The translations under genes were made by a program, and so were the position numbers. This document shows positions 1 to 8,285 of a DNA stretch of 64,000 bases, in pieces. Under the pieces are notes generated by a model that saw nothing but the letters and a program-made list of their open reading frames with translations, did no database searches and was not told the DNA's origin. This DNA is from UBA1952 sp965246765. GTDB taxonomy: Bacteria; Bacteroidota; Bacteroidia; Chitinophagales; Chitinophagaceae. The stretch is taken from NCBI GenBank assembly GCA_965246765.1, contig CBDFFJ010000008.1, positions 62,001 through 126,000 on the forward strand. The letters are read 5' to 3'. Within the stretch, counting starts at the first letter, position 1, and each line of letters opens with the position of its first letter.

Positions 1-2
1 CT

Positions 3-260
3 TTTGAGGAAAAGCCGGCCGACAGCGGCACCTGGATTAATGGCGGCTTCTTCGTCATCAATCCGGAAATCAGGGATTACCTCCACGCGGATGCCGACGA
101 TGTGATGTGGGAGCGCCAGCCGATGGACGACTTGGCGCGCGCCGGCCAGATTGCCGCATACCGGCACAACGATTTCTGGAAAGCCATGGATACGCTGCGC
201 GACAAGGAAGAGCTTGAAAGTCTCTGGGAAAGCGGAAATGCACCTTGGAAAACGGCCTGA
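3..260 (+). CDS. rfbF: Glucose-1-phosphate cytidylyltransferase, C-terminal part
   Basis: The 5' end lies outside the window; the last 85 codons are present, read in frame 3. The enzyme joins CTP and glucose 1-phosphate to give CDP-glucose, the first committed step of CDP-linked deoxysugar synthesis in the cytoplasm. The visible part carries the conserved end of RfbF-type nucleotidyltransferases: TWINGGFFV, then a WERQPMDDLA segment, then FWKAMDTLRDK and a LESLWE end. The next gene, a CDP-glucose 4,6-dehydratase, begins just before or after this stop codon, so the two are probably co-translated. The assignment rests on these motifs and on the neighbour. Confidence 0.88.
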   Translation, partial: FEEKPADSGTWINGGFFVINPEIRDYLHADADDVMWERQPMDDLARAGQIAAYRHNDFWKAMDTLRDKEELESLWESGNAPWKTA

Positions 261-1354
261 TAAATCCTCTAAACACCATCTCCGTGCTCCGACTATTGCA
301 GCAAGCATTCTCCGGCAAGCGGGTCTTCCTGACCGGTCACACCGGCTTTAAAGGCGCCTGGATGCTGCAGGTACTCCACCAGCTCGGCGCCGAGCTGACG
401 GGATATTCACTGGCGCCGGAGCACGAAGTGGACCTGTACAATCAGATTGGGGGCGACAGGCTTTGTCATTCTATTATTGCGGATCTGAGTGAGCGGCAAA
501 AGCTGGCGGACGCAATGGCAGACATTAAGCCGCATTTCGTCTTTCACCTTGCTGCGCAGGCGCTCGTGCGGCGCAGCTACCGGCTGCCCGTTGACACCTT
601 TGCCGCGAATGTGATTGGCTCCGCGCACGTTCTGGAGGCGATGCGTGCGCTGCAAGGTCCATGCGTGGGCGTGATGATCACGACGGATAAGGTCTATGAA
701 AACCCTGAGCGCGGCGATGCGTTCACAGAAGATGACAAGCTTGGCGGTTATGACCCTTACAGCGCGTCGAAGGCTGCCGCGGAGATTGTCATTGAATCTT
801 ACCGGCGCTCGTTTTTTAATCAGGATAAATTCAGTGAGCATCAAAAGGCCGTAGCGTCTGTACGGGCAGGGAACGTGATTGGCGGCGGCGATTTTTCTGA
901 AGACCGGCTGATACCGGACATTGTACGAGCCATTCAAAAAGGCGAGCCGGTAACCCTGCGCAATCCGGCAAGCGTGCGGCCCTGGCAACATGTGCTGGAG
1001 CCGGTGTTTGCCTACCTGCTGCTTGCCCAAAAGATGGCTGAGGATGGCGTGCGATACAGCACAGCGTATAACATTGGGCCCGAACGTGCAGACGAGCGTA
1101 CGGTTGCACAGGTGACAAATGCTTTCTATGAAGCTTTCGGTCAGAAGGGCTTTTTTGACGTTAAGGAGGAGAGCGCATTGCATGAAGCAGGCCTGCTAAT
1201 GCTGGACAATACCAAAATCAAATCAGAGCTGGGATGGCTGCCGGGATTGAACGCCGACGAAGCCATTCGCTGGACAGCCGAATGGTATGCGGGTGAACGC
1301 CCGGCAGCAGAAAAATGCGCCGCGCAGATTGCGCAATACACTAACCTGCCATGA
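245..1354 (+). CDS. rfbG: CDP-glucose 4,6-dehydratase
   Basis: An extended short-chain dehydrogenase that converts CDP-glucose to CDP-4-keto-6-deoxyglucose with bound NAD. The Rossmann motif GHTGFKG is at residues 31-37, the TTDKVY segment at 146-151 and the catalytic YSASK at 172-176. No ATG exists near the 5' end. The longest start is a TTG that overlaps rfbF by 16 bases; GTG at 284 or TTG at 296 would give 356 or 352 residues, closer to the usual family length. It is followed by a 4-base ATGA overlap with the epimerase-like gene, so the three genes form one transcriptional unit. Function is firm; the exact start is not. Confidence 0.9.
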   Translation: MENGLINPLNTISVLRLLQQAFSGKRVFLTGHTGFKGAWMLQVLHQLGAELTGYSLAPEHEVDLYNQIGGDRLCHSIIADLSERQKLADAMADIKPHFVFHLAAQALVRRSYRLPVDTFAANVIGSAHVLEAMRALQGPCVGVMITTDKVYENPERGDAFTEDDKLGGYDPYSASKAAAEIVIESYRRSFFNQDKFSEHQKAVASVRAGNVIGGGDFSEDRLIPDIVRAIQKGEPVTLRNPASVRPWQHVLEPVFAYLLLAQKMAEDGVRYSTAYNIGPERADERTVAQVTNAFYEAFGQKGFFDVKEESALHEAGLLMLDNTKIKSELGWLPGLNADEAIRWTAEWYAGERPAAEKCAAQIAQYTNLP

Positions 1355-1887
1355 ACATTCATTCATTAAGCCTGTCGGATGCTTGTCTGCTGGAAGTCCC
1401 GGCATTTACTGATGAGCGGGGCATATTTGTAAAGGCTTTTCACGATACTACATTGCGGCAGGCCGGCATTGAGTTCATCCTCAAAGAATCTTACTATTCG
1501 CATTCGCATAAAGACGTTATCCGCGGCATGCACTTCCAACTGCCGCCGCATCAGCACAGCAAAATCGTTTTCTGCCCGAAAGGAGCCATTCTGGATGTGA
1601 TCCTTGACTTAAGAAAAGGTTCAGCGACATATGGACAGTACCATGCGGAGGAGCTAAGCGAGGGGAATCACCTTGCCTGCTACGTACCGGAAGGTTTTGC
1701 GCACGGCTTCAAAGCCCTTACCAACGAGGCGCTCACCTATTACCTCGTTTCGTCAGAGTATGCGCAGGAAAGTGATTCAGGCGTTCGCTGGGATAGCTTT
1801 GGCTTTGAGTGGAAATGCACCTCACCCCTTATGTCTGCCCGCGACAGGTCATTCATGACGCTTGACGAGTTTCACTCCCCGTTTTAG
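1351..1887 (+). CDS. dTDP-4-dehydrorhamnose 3,5-epimerase family protein (probably acts on a CDP-sugar)
   Basis: A cupin-fold epimerase of 178 residues, the usual RmlC length. The RGMHFQ motif at about residues 58-63 contains the conserved base His61, and a VPEGFAHGF segment follows in the second half. RmlC epimerises C3 and C5 of dTDP-4-keto-6-deoxyglucose. Here the gene overlaps rfbG by four bases, and rmlA, rmlB and rmlD are absent. I therefore infer that it acts on CDP-4-keto-6-deoxyglucose or a derivative rather than the dTDP-sugar. The family is clear; the substrate is inferred. Confidence 0.82.
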   Translation: MNIHSLSLSDACLLEVPAFTDERGIFVKAFHDTTLRQAGIEFILKESYYSHSHKDVIRGMHFQLPPHQHSKIVFCPKGAILDVILDLRKGSATYGQYHAEELSEGNHLACYVPEGFAHGFKALTNEALTYYLVSSEYAQESDSGVRWDSFGFEWKCTSPLMSARDRSFMTLDEFHSPF

Positions 1888-1934
1888 GCGGCTGAGGGAT
1901 GCCATTGTCGCATGGGCTCCTTTGCGCGAAAGCC

Positions 1935-1942
1935 TACATTTG
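1935..1942 (+). promoter_or_regulatory. Candidate -7 box of the aldehyde dehydrogenase gene
   Basis: TACATTTG matches the Bacteroidota -7 consensus TAnnTTTG and lies 18 bases before the ATG chosen for the dehydrogenase. No well-spaced TTTG -33 box is visible, so this is a motif match only. It supports the short start at 1961. Confidence 0.4.
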
Positions 1943-1960
1943 CGCACATTTCTATCCCAC

Positions 1961-3493
1961 ATGAACATTCAGGAGGTACTTTCCCAGCTACATATAAAGG
2001 CCGGCAATGACGGCGCTTCAACAGGCACGCAGTGGATTCCCGGACGCGGCCAGGCTTTTGATTCCCACACGCCGGTCACTGGTGAAAAGATCGGAACAGT
2101 AACCGGCACAAGCCGTGACACTTACAACGATGTTGTCAGCAAGGCCGAAGCCGCTTTCGCGGAATGGCGGACGTGGCCGGCGCCAAAGCGCGGCGAAGTG
2201 GTGCGCCAGATTGGCGAGGCCCTTCGGAAGTATAAGGAGCCATTGGGCCGCCTCGTAAGCTATGAAATGGGGAAATCACTGCAGGAAGGCTATGGCGAGG
2301 TGCAGGAGATGATTGACATCGCTGACTTCACCGTTGGCCTGTCGCGCCAGCTATACGGCCTCACAATGCACAGCGAGCGCCCGATGCACCGCATGTATGA
2401 GCAGTGGCACCCGATTGGCGTGGTAGGCATCATTTCCGCGTTCAACTTCCCGGTTGCAGTCTGGAGCTGGAATGCCTTTATAGCCTGGGTGTGCGGAGAT
2501 ACCTGCGTTTGGAAACCATCGGAAAAGACGCCGCTTTGCGCGGTTGCCTGCTTCCACATTGTGAGTGAAGTATTGAAGAGTGCCGGAGCGCCGGAAGGTA
2601 TTAACGGACTTGTGAGTGGCGGACGTGAAGTAGGCGAGTGGCTCGCGGCAGACAGGCGTATTCCGCTGGTTAGCGCAACCGGAAGTACGCGCATGGGCAA
2701 GGCCATTGCCGGCGTGGTAGGCGAGCGCCTTGGAAAATCTTTGCTGGAGCTCGGCGGCAACAACGCGATCATCATTTCCGAGCATGCCGACCTGAATATG
2801 GCGCTCATAGGCTGCGTATTCGGCGCGGTAGGCACGGCCGGCCAGCGTTGCACAACTACCCGCCGGATCATCATACACGAGAACGTGTATGAGGCATTTA
2901 AAGCGAAGCTGGTAGCTGCCTACGGTCAACTGGTAATTGGTGACCCGCTGAGCGAAGCAACGCATGTAGGGCCGCTGATAGACAAAGACGCCGTGCGGAT
3001 GTATCTTGAATCTATTGAGGCGGTGAAAGGGGAAGGCGGGAAAGAAATTGTTCCGGGCGGCGTGCTGTCGGGTGCCGGTTTTGAAAGCGGCTGCTACGTG
3101 AAGCCCTGCATCTTTGAGGTGGAGAATCATTACCGCACCGTACAGCACGAAACTTTCGCACCGATTCTTTACATCATGAAGTACAGCGGACTTGACGAAG
3201 CCATCGCCATGCAGAACGGTGTGCCGCAAGGCTTATCCTCATCCATATTTACCCTGAACATGCGCGAAGCCGAAGCTTTCCTTGCGCATAAAGGCTCGGA
3301 CTGCGGCATTGCCAATGTAAACATAGGAACGAGCGGCGCGGAAATCGGCGGTGCATTCGGGGGCGAAAAAGAAACCGGCGGCGGTCGTGAAAGCGGCTCT
3401 GACAGTTGGAAAGCTTACATGCGGCGCCAGACAAACACGATCAACTGGGGAAGCACTCTACCGCTTGCGCAAGGGATTAAGTTTCACGTGTAG
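1961..3493 (+). CDS. Aldehyde dehydrogenase, ALDH7 / aminoadipate-semialdehyde dehydrogenase type
   Basis: An NAD-dependent aldehyde dehydrogenase of 510 residues. In the ALDH7 family the usual substrate is alpha-aminoadipate semialdehyde in lysine breakdown. The general base region ELGGNN, the catalytic Cys in GQRCTT and the C-terminal GGAFGGEKETGGGRESGSD block are all present and typical of ALDH7. An upstream in-frame start at 1862 would overlap the epimerase and add 33 atypical residues. The ATG at 1961 is preferred because it starts the conserved part and has a -7 box just upstream. It is probably transcribed apart from the sugar genes. Substrate is inferred from family. Confidence 0.87.
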   Translation: MNIQEVLSQLHIKAGNDGASTGTQWIPGRGQAFDSHTPVTGEKIGTVTGTSRDTYNDVVSKAEAAFAEWRTWPAPKRGEVVRQIGEALRKYKEPLGRLVSYEMGKSLQEGYGEVQEMIDIADFTVGLSRQLYGLTMHSERPMHRMYEQWHPIGVVGIISAFNFPVAVWSWNAFIAWVCGDTCVWKPSEKTPLCAVACFHIVSEVLKSAGAPEGINGLVSGGREVGEWLAADRRIPLVSATGSTRMGKAIAGVVGERLGKSLLELGGNNAIIISEHADLNMALIGCVFGAVGTAGQRCTTTRRIIIHENVYEAFKAKLVAAYGQLVIGDPLSEATHVGPLIDKDAVRMYLESIEAVKGEGGKEIVPGGVLSGAGFESGCYVKPCIFEVENHYRTVQHETFAPILYIMKYSGLDEAIAMQNGVPQGLSSSIFTLNMREAEAFLAHKGSDCGIANVNIGTSGAEIGGAFGGEKETGGGRESGSDSWKAYMRRQTNTINWGSTLPLAQGIKFHV

Positions 3494-3537
3494 ATGCAGG
3501 GAGGCATGTTGACCGACTAAGCCACCAAGGCCCCCCA

Positions 3538-4155
3538 TTACCGTCCCAGAAAAATCTGAAAGCCGAGATTTAGTCCGACGATGTGCGCGTCAGGCTTGCC
3601 GCCATTGTAGATGTATTGCAGACCTGCCTCAGCAGCTACATTGTGGTTGAGGAAGTAATCTATGCCCGGCAGCGCGTAAGCGCGAAAACCATTGGTAGTT
3701 ACATCGCCGCCGCTGCCATCGTAGTGGGTATTTACGCCACCATACCCCGCGCCGGCCTCAACAAAAAACTGTAACGGCCGTGAGCGTGCAGAATTATCGT
3801 GCGCGAAATAAACGCGCGCGAATGGCGTAAAGCCATAGCTGATGGCACGGTAGCCTTTCTGGCCTTCTACGCCGAGGTCTAAGTTCAGGCCGAGCGCCAG
3901 GTTGGGGAGCGCGAAGAATCCGAGCTTCGGGCTGATGCCGACACTATAAGCCGCGTCAGTGCCTTTCTGGAACTGAAGCCGCGCAAGGAGCAGGTTTGCG
4001 CCCACCATTACATTGCCCACGCCCGTCGGGATGCGAAGCCCCGAGCTTACTTTGGTGGCGTCGCCATCGTCCTCATCATGTGTGTTTTCAGTTTGCGCGG
4101 TGGCGATTCCGGTGGTAAGCAGAAGAAGGGCCAGCGGGCCGAAGATGCGTTTCAT
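3538..4155 (-). CDS. Outer-membrane beta-barrel protein (porin-like)
   Basis: A 205-residue protein beginning MKRIFGPLALLLL with a signal peptide ending near ATAQ. An acidic linker (DEDDGDA) leads into a series of short amphipathic strands rich in Gly and aromatic residues, ending FQIFLGR; a terminal aromatic strand is typical of barrels inserted by BamA. This looks like the OMP_b-brl type common in Bacteroidota, but no ligand can be read from it. A longer frame upstream lacks signal-peptide character, so the ATG at 4155 was chosen. It converges with the dehydrogenase gene and diverges from the MBOAT gene. Confidence 0.68.
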   Translation of the reverse strand: MKRIFGPLALLLLTTGIATAQTENTHDEDDGDATKVSSGLRIPTGVGNVMVGANLLLARLQFQKGTDAAYSVGISPKLGFFALPNLALGLNLDLGVEGQKGYRAISYGFTPFARVYFAHDNSARSRPLQFFVEAGAGYGGVNTHYDGSGGDVTTNGFRAYALPGIDYFLNHNVAAEAGLQYIYNGGKPDAHIVGLNLGFQIFLGR

Positions 4156-4269
4156 AGACCTGGATTTGCCGCTAATATCAATAAAATGCCACCGGCCTCC
4201 AAGAAGACCGTTTATTCCTGAACAGCGTTGAGGTCTGCCCCGTAGCGTATCTTGCCGCAGCCGTCCGGA

Positions 4270-5697
4270 ATGCTGTTTACGTCCACCGTTTTCATCCTGT
4301 TTCTGCCCATTGTCTTTGGGCTTTACTGGGCCATTGGCGGCCAACGCGTGAGGGCTCAAAATCTGCTGCTGATCACCGCCTCGTTTGTCTTCTATGGCTG
4401 GTGGGATTACCGGTTTGTGCTGCTTCTGCTGGCCACCACTGCCTTCGACTTTTACGTGGGTCTGCGCCTGGGAACAATTACTGATGAAGGCAGGCGCAAA
4501 GTTTTTTTTGCGTCAAGTATTCTTTTAAACCTTACGGCGCTGGGCTTTTTTAAATACTTCAATTTTTTCAGCGAAAACTTTTCCCGCTTACTGCAATCTG
4601 TCGGGCTTCATGCCGATCCGGTCACCTTGTATATCCTGCTGCCTGTCGGCATTTCCTTCTATACATTCCATAGCATGAGCTACGTGATAGATGTGTATCA
4701 CCGGCGGAAGGAGCCTTGTGCAGACGCAACCGCGTTTTTCGCATTCATCTCCTTTTTCCCCTTGCTGGTGGCCGGCCCTATTGTGCGCGCTACCTGGTTC
4801 CTGCCGCAGTTCCAGACGAGTCGCCGCTTTGAAGATGCGCGTGCGCGGGACGGCCTTCGGCAGATGTTATGGGGTTTCTTCAAAAAAATGGTGATCGCGG
4901 ATGGCTGCGCGCATTTCGTGAACCCGATTTTTGATCATTGGGAAACGCAAAGCGCCGGAACGCTTGCGGCGGGCGCCGTCCTGTTTGCTTTCCAGATCTA
5001 TGGTGACTTCAGCGGCTACAGCGACATTGCCATTGGCACCGCACGGCTCTTCGGCTTTCACCTCTTGCCCAACTTCCGGTTTCCATATTTCGCGCGTGAT
5101 ATCGCAGAGTTCTGGCGGCGCTGGCATATGTCCCTTACCTCTTGGTTCCGGGATTACGTGTACATCCCTTTGGGCGGCAGTCGCCACGGGCTGGCCGTTG
5201 CTGTGCGCAACACGCTGATCGTTTTTCTGCTTAGTGGCTTCTGGCATGGCGCGTCCTGGACTTTCATTATCTGGGGCGCCTTACATGCCTTATACTTTCT
5301 GCCGTTGATTTTATTCGGTCTTAACCGGAAAAACGTGGACGTGCCGGCCAGAGGGCGACTCCTGCCAGGCTTCCGCGCGTTTTCAGGTATGCTGACTACT
5401 TTTTCGCTGGTCTGCCTCGCCTGGATTTTCTTTCGCGCACCGGATGCGCGGACGGCATGGCACTATATACAAAGGATGTTTTCGGCGCCCTGGGGTATTG
5501 TTGACGTAGAGCGGCGCTTGTGGCTGTTTATAGGTTTGATGATGGTAGTTGAATGGCTGAACCGCGACAAAGAGCATGGTCTTGAGCTGGACCGGCTGCG
5601 CGTCCGGCCTTTGCGCTGGGCAATTTACGTGGTGCTCACGCTGATGGTCTTCTACTTTGGTGCGCCGGAGCAAACCTTCATTTACTTTCAATTCTAA
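4270..5697 (+). CDS. MBOAT family O-acyltransferase (AlgI-like)
   Basis: A multi-spanning inner-membrane protein of 475 residues that fits the AlgI/DltB group, which moves acyl groups across the membrane to modify surface polysaccharides. The N-terminus MLFTSTVFILFLPIVF, the FYGWWDYRF segment, the central EFWRRWHMSLTSWFRDY block and the GFWHGASWTF motif with the probable catalytic His are all present. A TTG six codons upstream is possible, but the ATG gives the family's usual start. The SGNH-type gene follows after 6 bases, a frequent pairing. The acyl group and polysaccharide are unknown. Confidence 0.9.
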   Translation: MLFTSTVFILFLPIVFGLYWAIGGQRVRAQNLLLITASFVFYGWWDYRFVLLLLATTAFDFYVGLRLGTITDEGRRKVFFASSILLNLTALGFFKYFNFFSENFSRLLQSVGLHADPVTLYILLPVGISFYTFHSMSYVIDVYHRRKEPCADATAFFAFISFFPLLVAGPIVRATWFLPQFQTSRRFEDARARDGLRQMLWGFFKKMVIADGCAHFVNPIFDHWETQSAGTLAAGAVLFAFQIYGDFSGYSDIAIGTARLFGFHLLPNFRFPYFARDIAEFWRRWHMSLTSWFRDYVYIPLGGSRHGLAVAVRNTLIVFLLSGFWHGASWTFIIWGALHALYFLPLILFGLNRKNVDVPARGRLLPGFRAFSGMLTTFSLVCLAWIFFRAPDARTAWHYIQRMFSAPWGIVDVERRLWLFIGLMMVVEWLNRDKEHGLELDRLRVRPLRWAIYVVLTLMVFYFGAPEQTFIYFQF

Positions 5698-5703
5698 GCA
5701 AGG

Positions 5704-6654
5704 ATGAAAAAGTTCCTGCTGCACCTCTGCTTCTTTGCTGCCCTCATTATTGCCGCATTAAGCGGCGTTACCCGCTTTACCGATCTGCGGCTGCGTGCGC
5801 GGAGCACAGGGAGAATGAAGGCATGGTACAACATAGCTCAGGGCAGGATCAATGCTGATATACTGATCCTGGGAAGCTCCCATGCGCATGTGCAGGTAAA
5901 CCCCCGCATCATTGCTGCCGCGTTTCCGGGGCAAAGCGTTTATAACCTTGGACTGGATGGCTATACGTTTGACATTCAGCTTGCGCGATACCAGTTTTAC
6001 AGGCGGTACAATAAGAAGCCAAAGCTTCTGATTGTCTGCCTGGATTACTTTGAATTCAGCAAGAGCAAATGGGAAGCAGACCGCGTGCAATTCCTGCCTT
6101 ACCTCTATGATACGGCGATTCAGCGTGGTTTGAAAAGCATCGGCTTTAGCCAGGTCAAGTGCTACGCACCCTTTTTAAAGTATCGTGGCGAAGGCAACGC
6201 CGTACGGGCTGCTATGACGAATGCATCGCCGCTGCACGACGACGACAATGAACGTCCCGGCTTTGCCGGCTTTGAGCCGAGGGACTTTAGCTGGAAGGAA
6301 GATTTCTTTCTGCGCGACGTTAAAAACAAGGCGCATACAACCCCAAGTGTGGATAGCGCAATCTGGCGAAGATTTCTTCAGTTCCGGCAGGAATGTAAAA
6401 ACGAAAGTGTTGCGGTGTGTGCGGCATTTACACCCCATCAGTTCCGCTATCTGGAGCGCGTAACGGGCGCATCGGCCTATCGGGACTGGCTTAGAGCGGC
6501 CATTGGCAGGCAGACTTACTTCTTTGATTTTTCGCTGGCGCAGTTCTGTGGAGACACTTCCTGCTTTTATAACGGCACACACGTAAATGCTGGCGGCGCT
6601 GATGTATTCAGCGCCGCCCTGGCAGATTCATTATTGGAAAATTATAAGCCTTAA
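5704..6654 (+). CDS. SGNH/GDSL-like protein, partner of the MBOAT acyltransferase
   Basis: A 316-residue protein with an N-terminal membrane anchor or signal (residues 5-24) and a periplasmic domain. ILGSSHAHVQVNP near residue 56 resembles block I of SGNH hydrolases, with Ser as candidate nucleophile, and NGTHVNAGGA near the C-terminus could supply the catalytic His. Together with the adjacent MBOAT gene this recalls AlgI/AlgJ and similar pairs, in which the SGNH protein completes acyl transfer to the glycan in the periplasm. The role is inferred from fold motifs and gene order; overall similarity to AlgJ is not obvious by eye. Confidence 0.7.
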   Translation: MKKFLLHLCFFAALIIAALSGVTRFTDLRLRARSTGRMKAWYNIAQGRINADILILGSSHAHVQVNPRIIAAAFPGQSVYNLGLDGYTFDIQLARYQFYRRYNKKPKLLIVCLDYFEFSKSKWEADRVQFLPYLYDTAIQRGLKSIGFSQVKCYAPFLKYRGEGNAVRAAMTNASPLHDDDNERPGFAGFEPRDFSWKEDFFLRDVKNKAHTTPSVDSAIWRRFLQFRQECKNESVAVCAAFTPHQFRYLERVTGASAYRDWLRAAIGRQTYFFDFSLAQFCGDTSCFYNGTHVNAGGADVFSAALADSLLENYKP

Positions 6655-7244
6655 GCTTCCAGCACCATCCCGGCAGCTACATTCCTGGCCCAGTCGCGCA
6701 AAGAAGCGAACTGCTCATTGATCAGATCATGCGGCATCGGGTATGGCTCGTGCTTCGTGGTCAGGAAAACGGTATGCATCGTCAGGCGCTTGCCAAATTC
6801 CATGTCGGACAAGCTATTGCCTACCATGACGCTTTTATGAAAGTCTATCTGAGGAAAATCCTCACGTGCCTGAAGGCCCATGCCCGTGTTTGGCTTCCGA
6901 TTGTGATCGTTATCTAAAACAGAAGTGGCCGCGTACACCTTGTCTATCCTGCCGCCAGCCGCCGCAATACCGCCCCGCATTCCTGCGTGTATCTGGCGGA
7001 GCGTGTCAATGGTCATCAGACCGCGCCCCACGCCACGCTGGTTGGTCACGACAATGACCTTGCCAAATATTTCAGAAAGCGTTTTAATAGCCTGCAGCGC
7101 GCCATCGCAAAACTCAAACTCGTCGGTGGTAGTCACATAGCTGCCTACGATCTCCTTATTCACAACACCGTCCCGGTCAAGAAAAAGCGTCCAGTCCTTA
7201 TCAAACTGGGGCAGGTTAGAGGAGTAAAATATATCCGTGCTCAT
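6651..7244 (-). CDS. gmhB: HAD-family phosphatase, GmhB-like (heptose bisphosphatase)
   Basis: A 197-residue HAD phosphatase expected to remove the 7-phosphate of manno-heptose 1,7-bisphosphate for ADP-heptose synthesis. The nucleophile motif FLDRDGVVN (Asp23, Asp25), VTNQRG near 67-71, RKP (Lys117) and GNSLSDMEF (Asp147) are all seen. The Cys-rich zinc loop of classical GmhB is missing: the segment before RKP has no cysteine. The gene follows gmhA by 16 bases, which supports the heptose role. A longer frame to 7304 would overlap gmhA and looks non-coding. A histidinol-phosphatase-like or other sugar-phosphate role is the alternative. Confidence 0.75.
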   Translation of the reverse strand: MSTDIFYSSNLPQFDKDWTLFLDRDGVVNKEIVGSYVTTTDEFEFCDGALQAIKTLSEIFGKVIVVTNQRGVGRGLMTIDTLRQIHAGMRGGIAAAGGRIDKVYAATSVLDNDHNRKPNTGMGLQAREDFPQIDFHKSVMVGNSLSDMEFGKRLTMHTVFLTTKHEPYPMPHDLINEQFASLRDWARNVAAGMVLEA

Positions 7245-7260
7245 GGTTGGTTGCTTCGTT

Positions 7261-7833
7261 TTAGAATAGCTGCTCCTCGGCCAGCTGGCAAATGATGTGA
7301 CCAATGGTGATGTGACTCTCCTGAATGCGTGGCGTATCCGTGCTGGGTACGTTTAGCAGGTAGTCGGCCAGGTCCTTCATCTTGCCGCCTGTAGCGCCGG
7401 TAAGGGCTATGTTTATCATATTCAAGTCGCGTGCCATCTCCATAGCTTTAAGGATGTTTTGGGAGTTGCCGGAGGTGCTCAGGCTCACCAGCACGTCGCC
7501 GGCTTTTCCCATCCCTTTCACTATACGACTATATACGACGTCGTAGCCGTAATCGTTTGCTACCGCAGTCATGTAAGAGCTATTGCAATGGAGCGCTTCT
7601 GAGGGCAGTGGATTGCGGTCGGTGTAAAAGCGGCCGCTGAATTCTGCTGCCAGATGCTGGGCATCAGCAGCACTGCCGCCATTGCCACAGAACAAAACTT
7701 TTTGGCCGGCTTTGAAGGCGGAGATAATAGCTGTAGTGGCGGCCTCAATGCGGCTTAAAAGCGCCGCATCTGCCAGCACGCCTTCTTTGGTAGCGATGGA
7801 TTTGCGGAGTATGGATGTGATCGCGTCTTGCAT
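7261..7833 (-). CDS. gmhA: Phosphoheptose isomerase (sedoheptulose 7-phosphate isomerase)
   Basis: A SIS-domain isomerase of 190 residues, the usual GmhA length, which converts sedoheptulose 7-phosphate to D-glycero-manno-heptose 7-phosphate in LPS core synthesis. The CGNGGSAADAQHLAAEF motif, the SGRF segment, SLSTSGNS and the C-terminal ESHITIGHIIC helix are characteristic. It is followed closely by the gmhB-like phosphatase and lies downstream of the coaBC-porD-DUF4296 genes on the same strand, with a 117-base gap that may hold its own promoter (a near-consensus TACATTCG lies just upstream). Confidence 0.93.
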   Translation of the reverse strand: MQDAITSILRKSIATKEGVLADAALLSRIEAATTAIISAFKAGQKVLFCGNGGSAADAQHLAAEFSGRFYTDRNPLPSEALHCNSSYMTAVANDYGYDVVYSRIVKGMGKAGDVLVSLSTSGNSQNILKAMEMARDLNMINIALTGATGGKMKDLADYLLNVPSTDTPRIQESHITIGHIICQLAEEQLF

Positions 7834-7949
7834 AGCGGGCGAATGTACAATGCGGCTTTCAGGATAAAAACGAAAGCTACTTTGGATTGTTATGCCTTCG
7901 TTGTAAAGATGATGTTATCCACCACTTTCCACACGCGGCAACATCTCCT

Positions 7950-8285
7950 TTACTTCTTGCTGTACTCCAGAATGGGGACGATTCTGGCGTAGAGAGAGTC
8001 GAGCTCATCCGGATGATCACGATACCAGTCCATGCTGCTGCTGAAATCCTGCTGTGTGCAGTGGTGCTTTGCCAGTATTGACCGGGTCCACAATGCGAGT
8101 GAATCATAGTTCTTGCCAAGCGTTGGCTTCGCCGTGTCGCGGATCATGCCGCTGTAAGCGTCTGCCAGATGCAGGTCTGCAAGGATGAGAACCATCTGAG
8201 CCTGGGGCATGTGGGCGCGGGTCTGCTTCTTACAGGCAGCGAGCAGCGCCAGGGCTATAATTATTATTACCCGGCCTTTACTCAT
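7950..8285 (-). CDS. DUF4296 lipoprotein
   Basis: A 111-residue putative lipoprotein. Residues 1-18 form a hydrophobic signal ending LLAAC with the lipidated Cys18. The following QMVLILADLHLADA segment is the hallmark of DUF4296, a family found in Bacteroidota with no known function. Its start overlaps the porD stop in an ATGA, so it is translationally coupled to porD. That coupling hints at a role near the type IX secretion or envelope machinery, but this is inference. Confidence 0.8.
   Translation of the reverse strand: MSKGRVIIIIALALLAACKKQTRAHMPQAQMVLILADLHLADAYSGMIRDTAKPTLGKNYDSLALWTRSILAKHHCTQQDFSSSMDWYRDHPDELDSLYARIVPILEYSKK

Noticed and set aside
407..1183. Minus-strand frame of 258 residues
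   Set aside because: A shadow of rfbG with no domain character.
2351..3229. Long minus-strand frame of 292 residues
   Set aside because: Lies wholly inside the aldehyde dehydrogenase, which has all family motifs; the opposite translation has no recognisable pattern.
7912..7920. DnaA-box-like TTATCCACC
   Set aside because: A single imperfect site with no cluster and no replication genes nearby.
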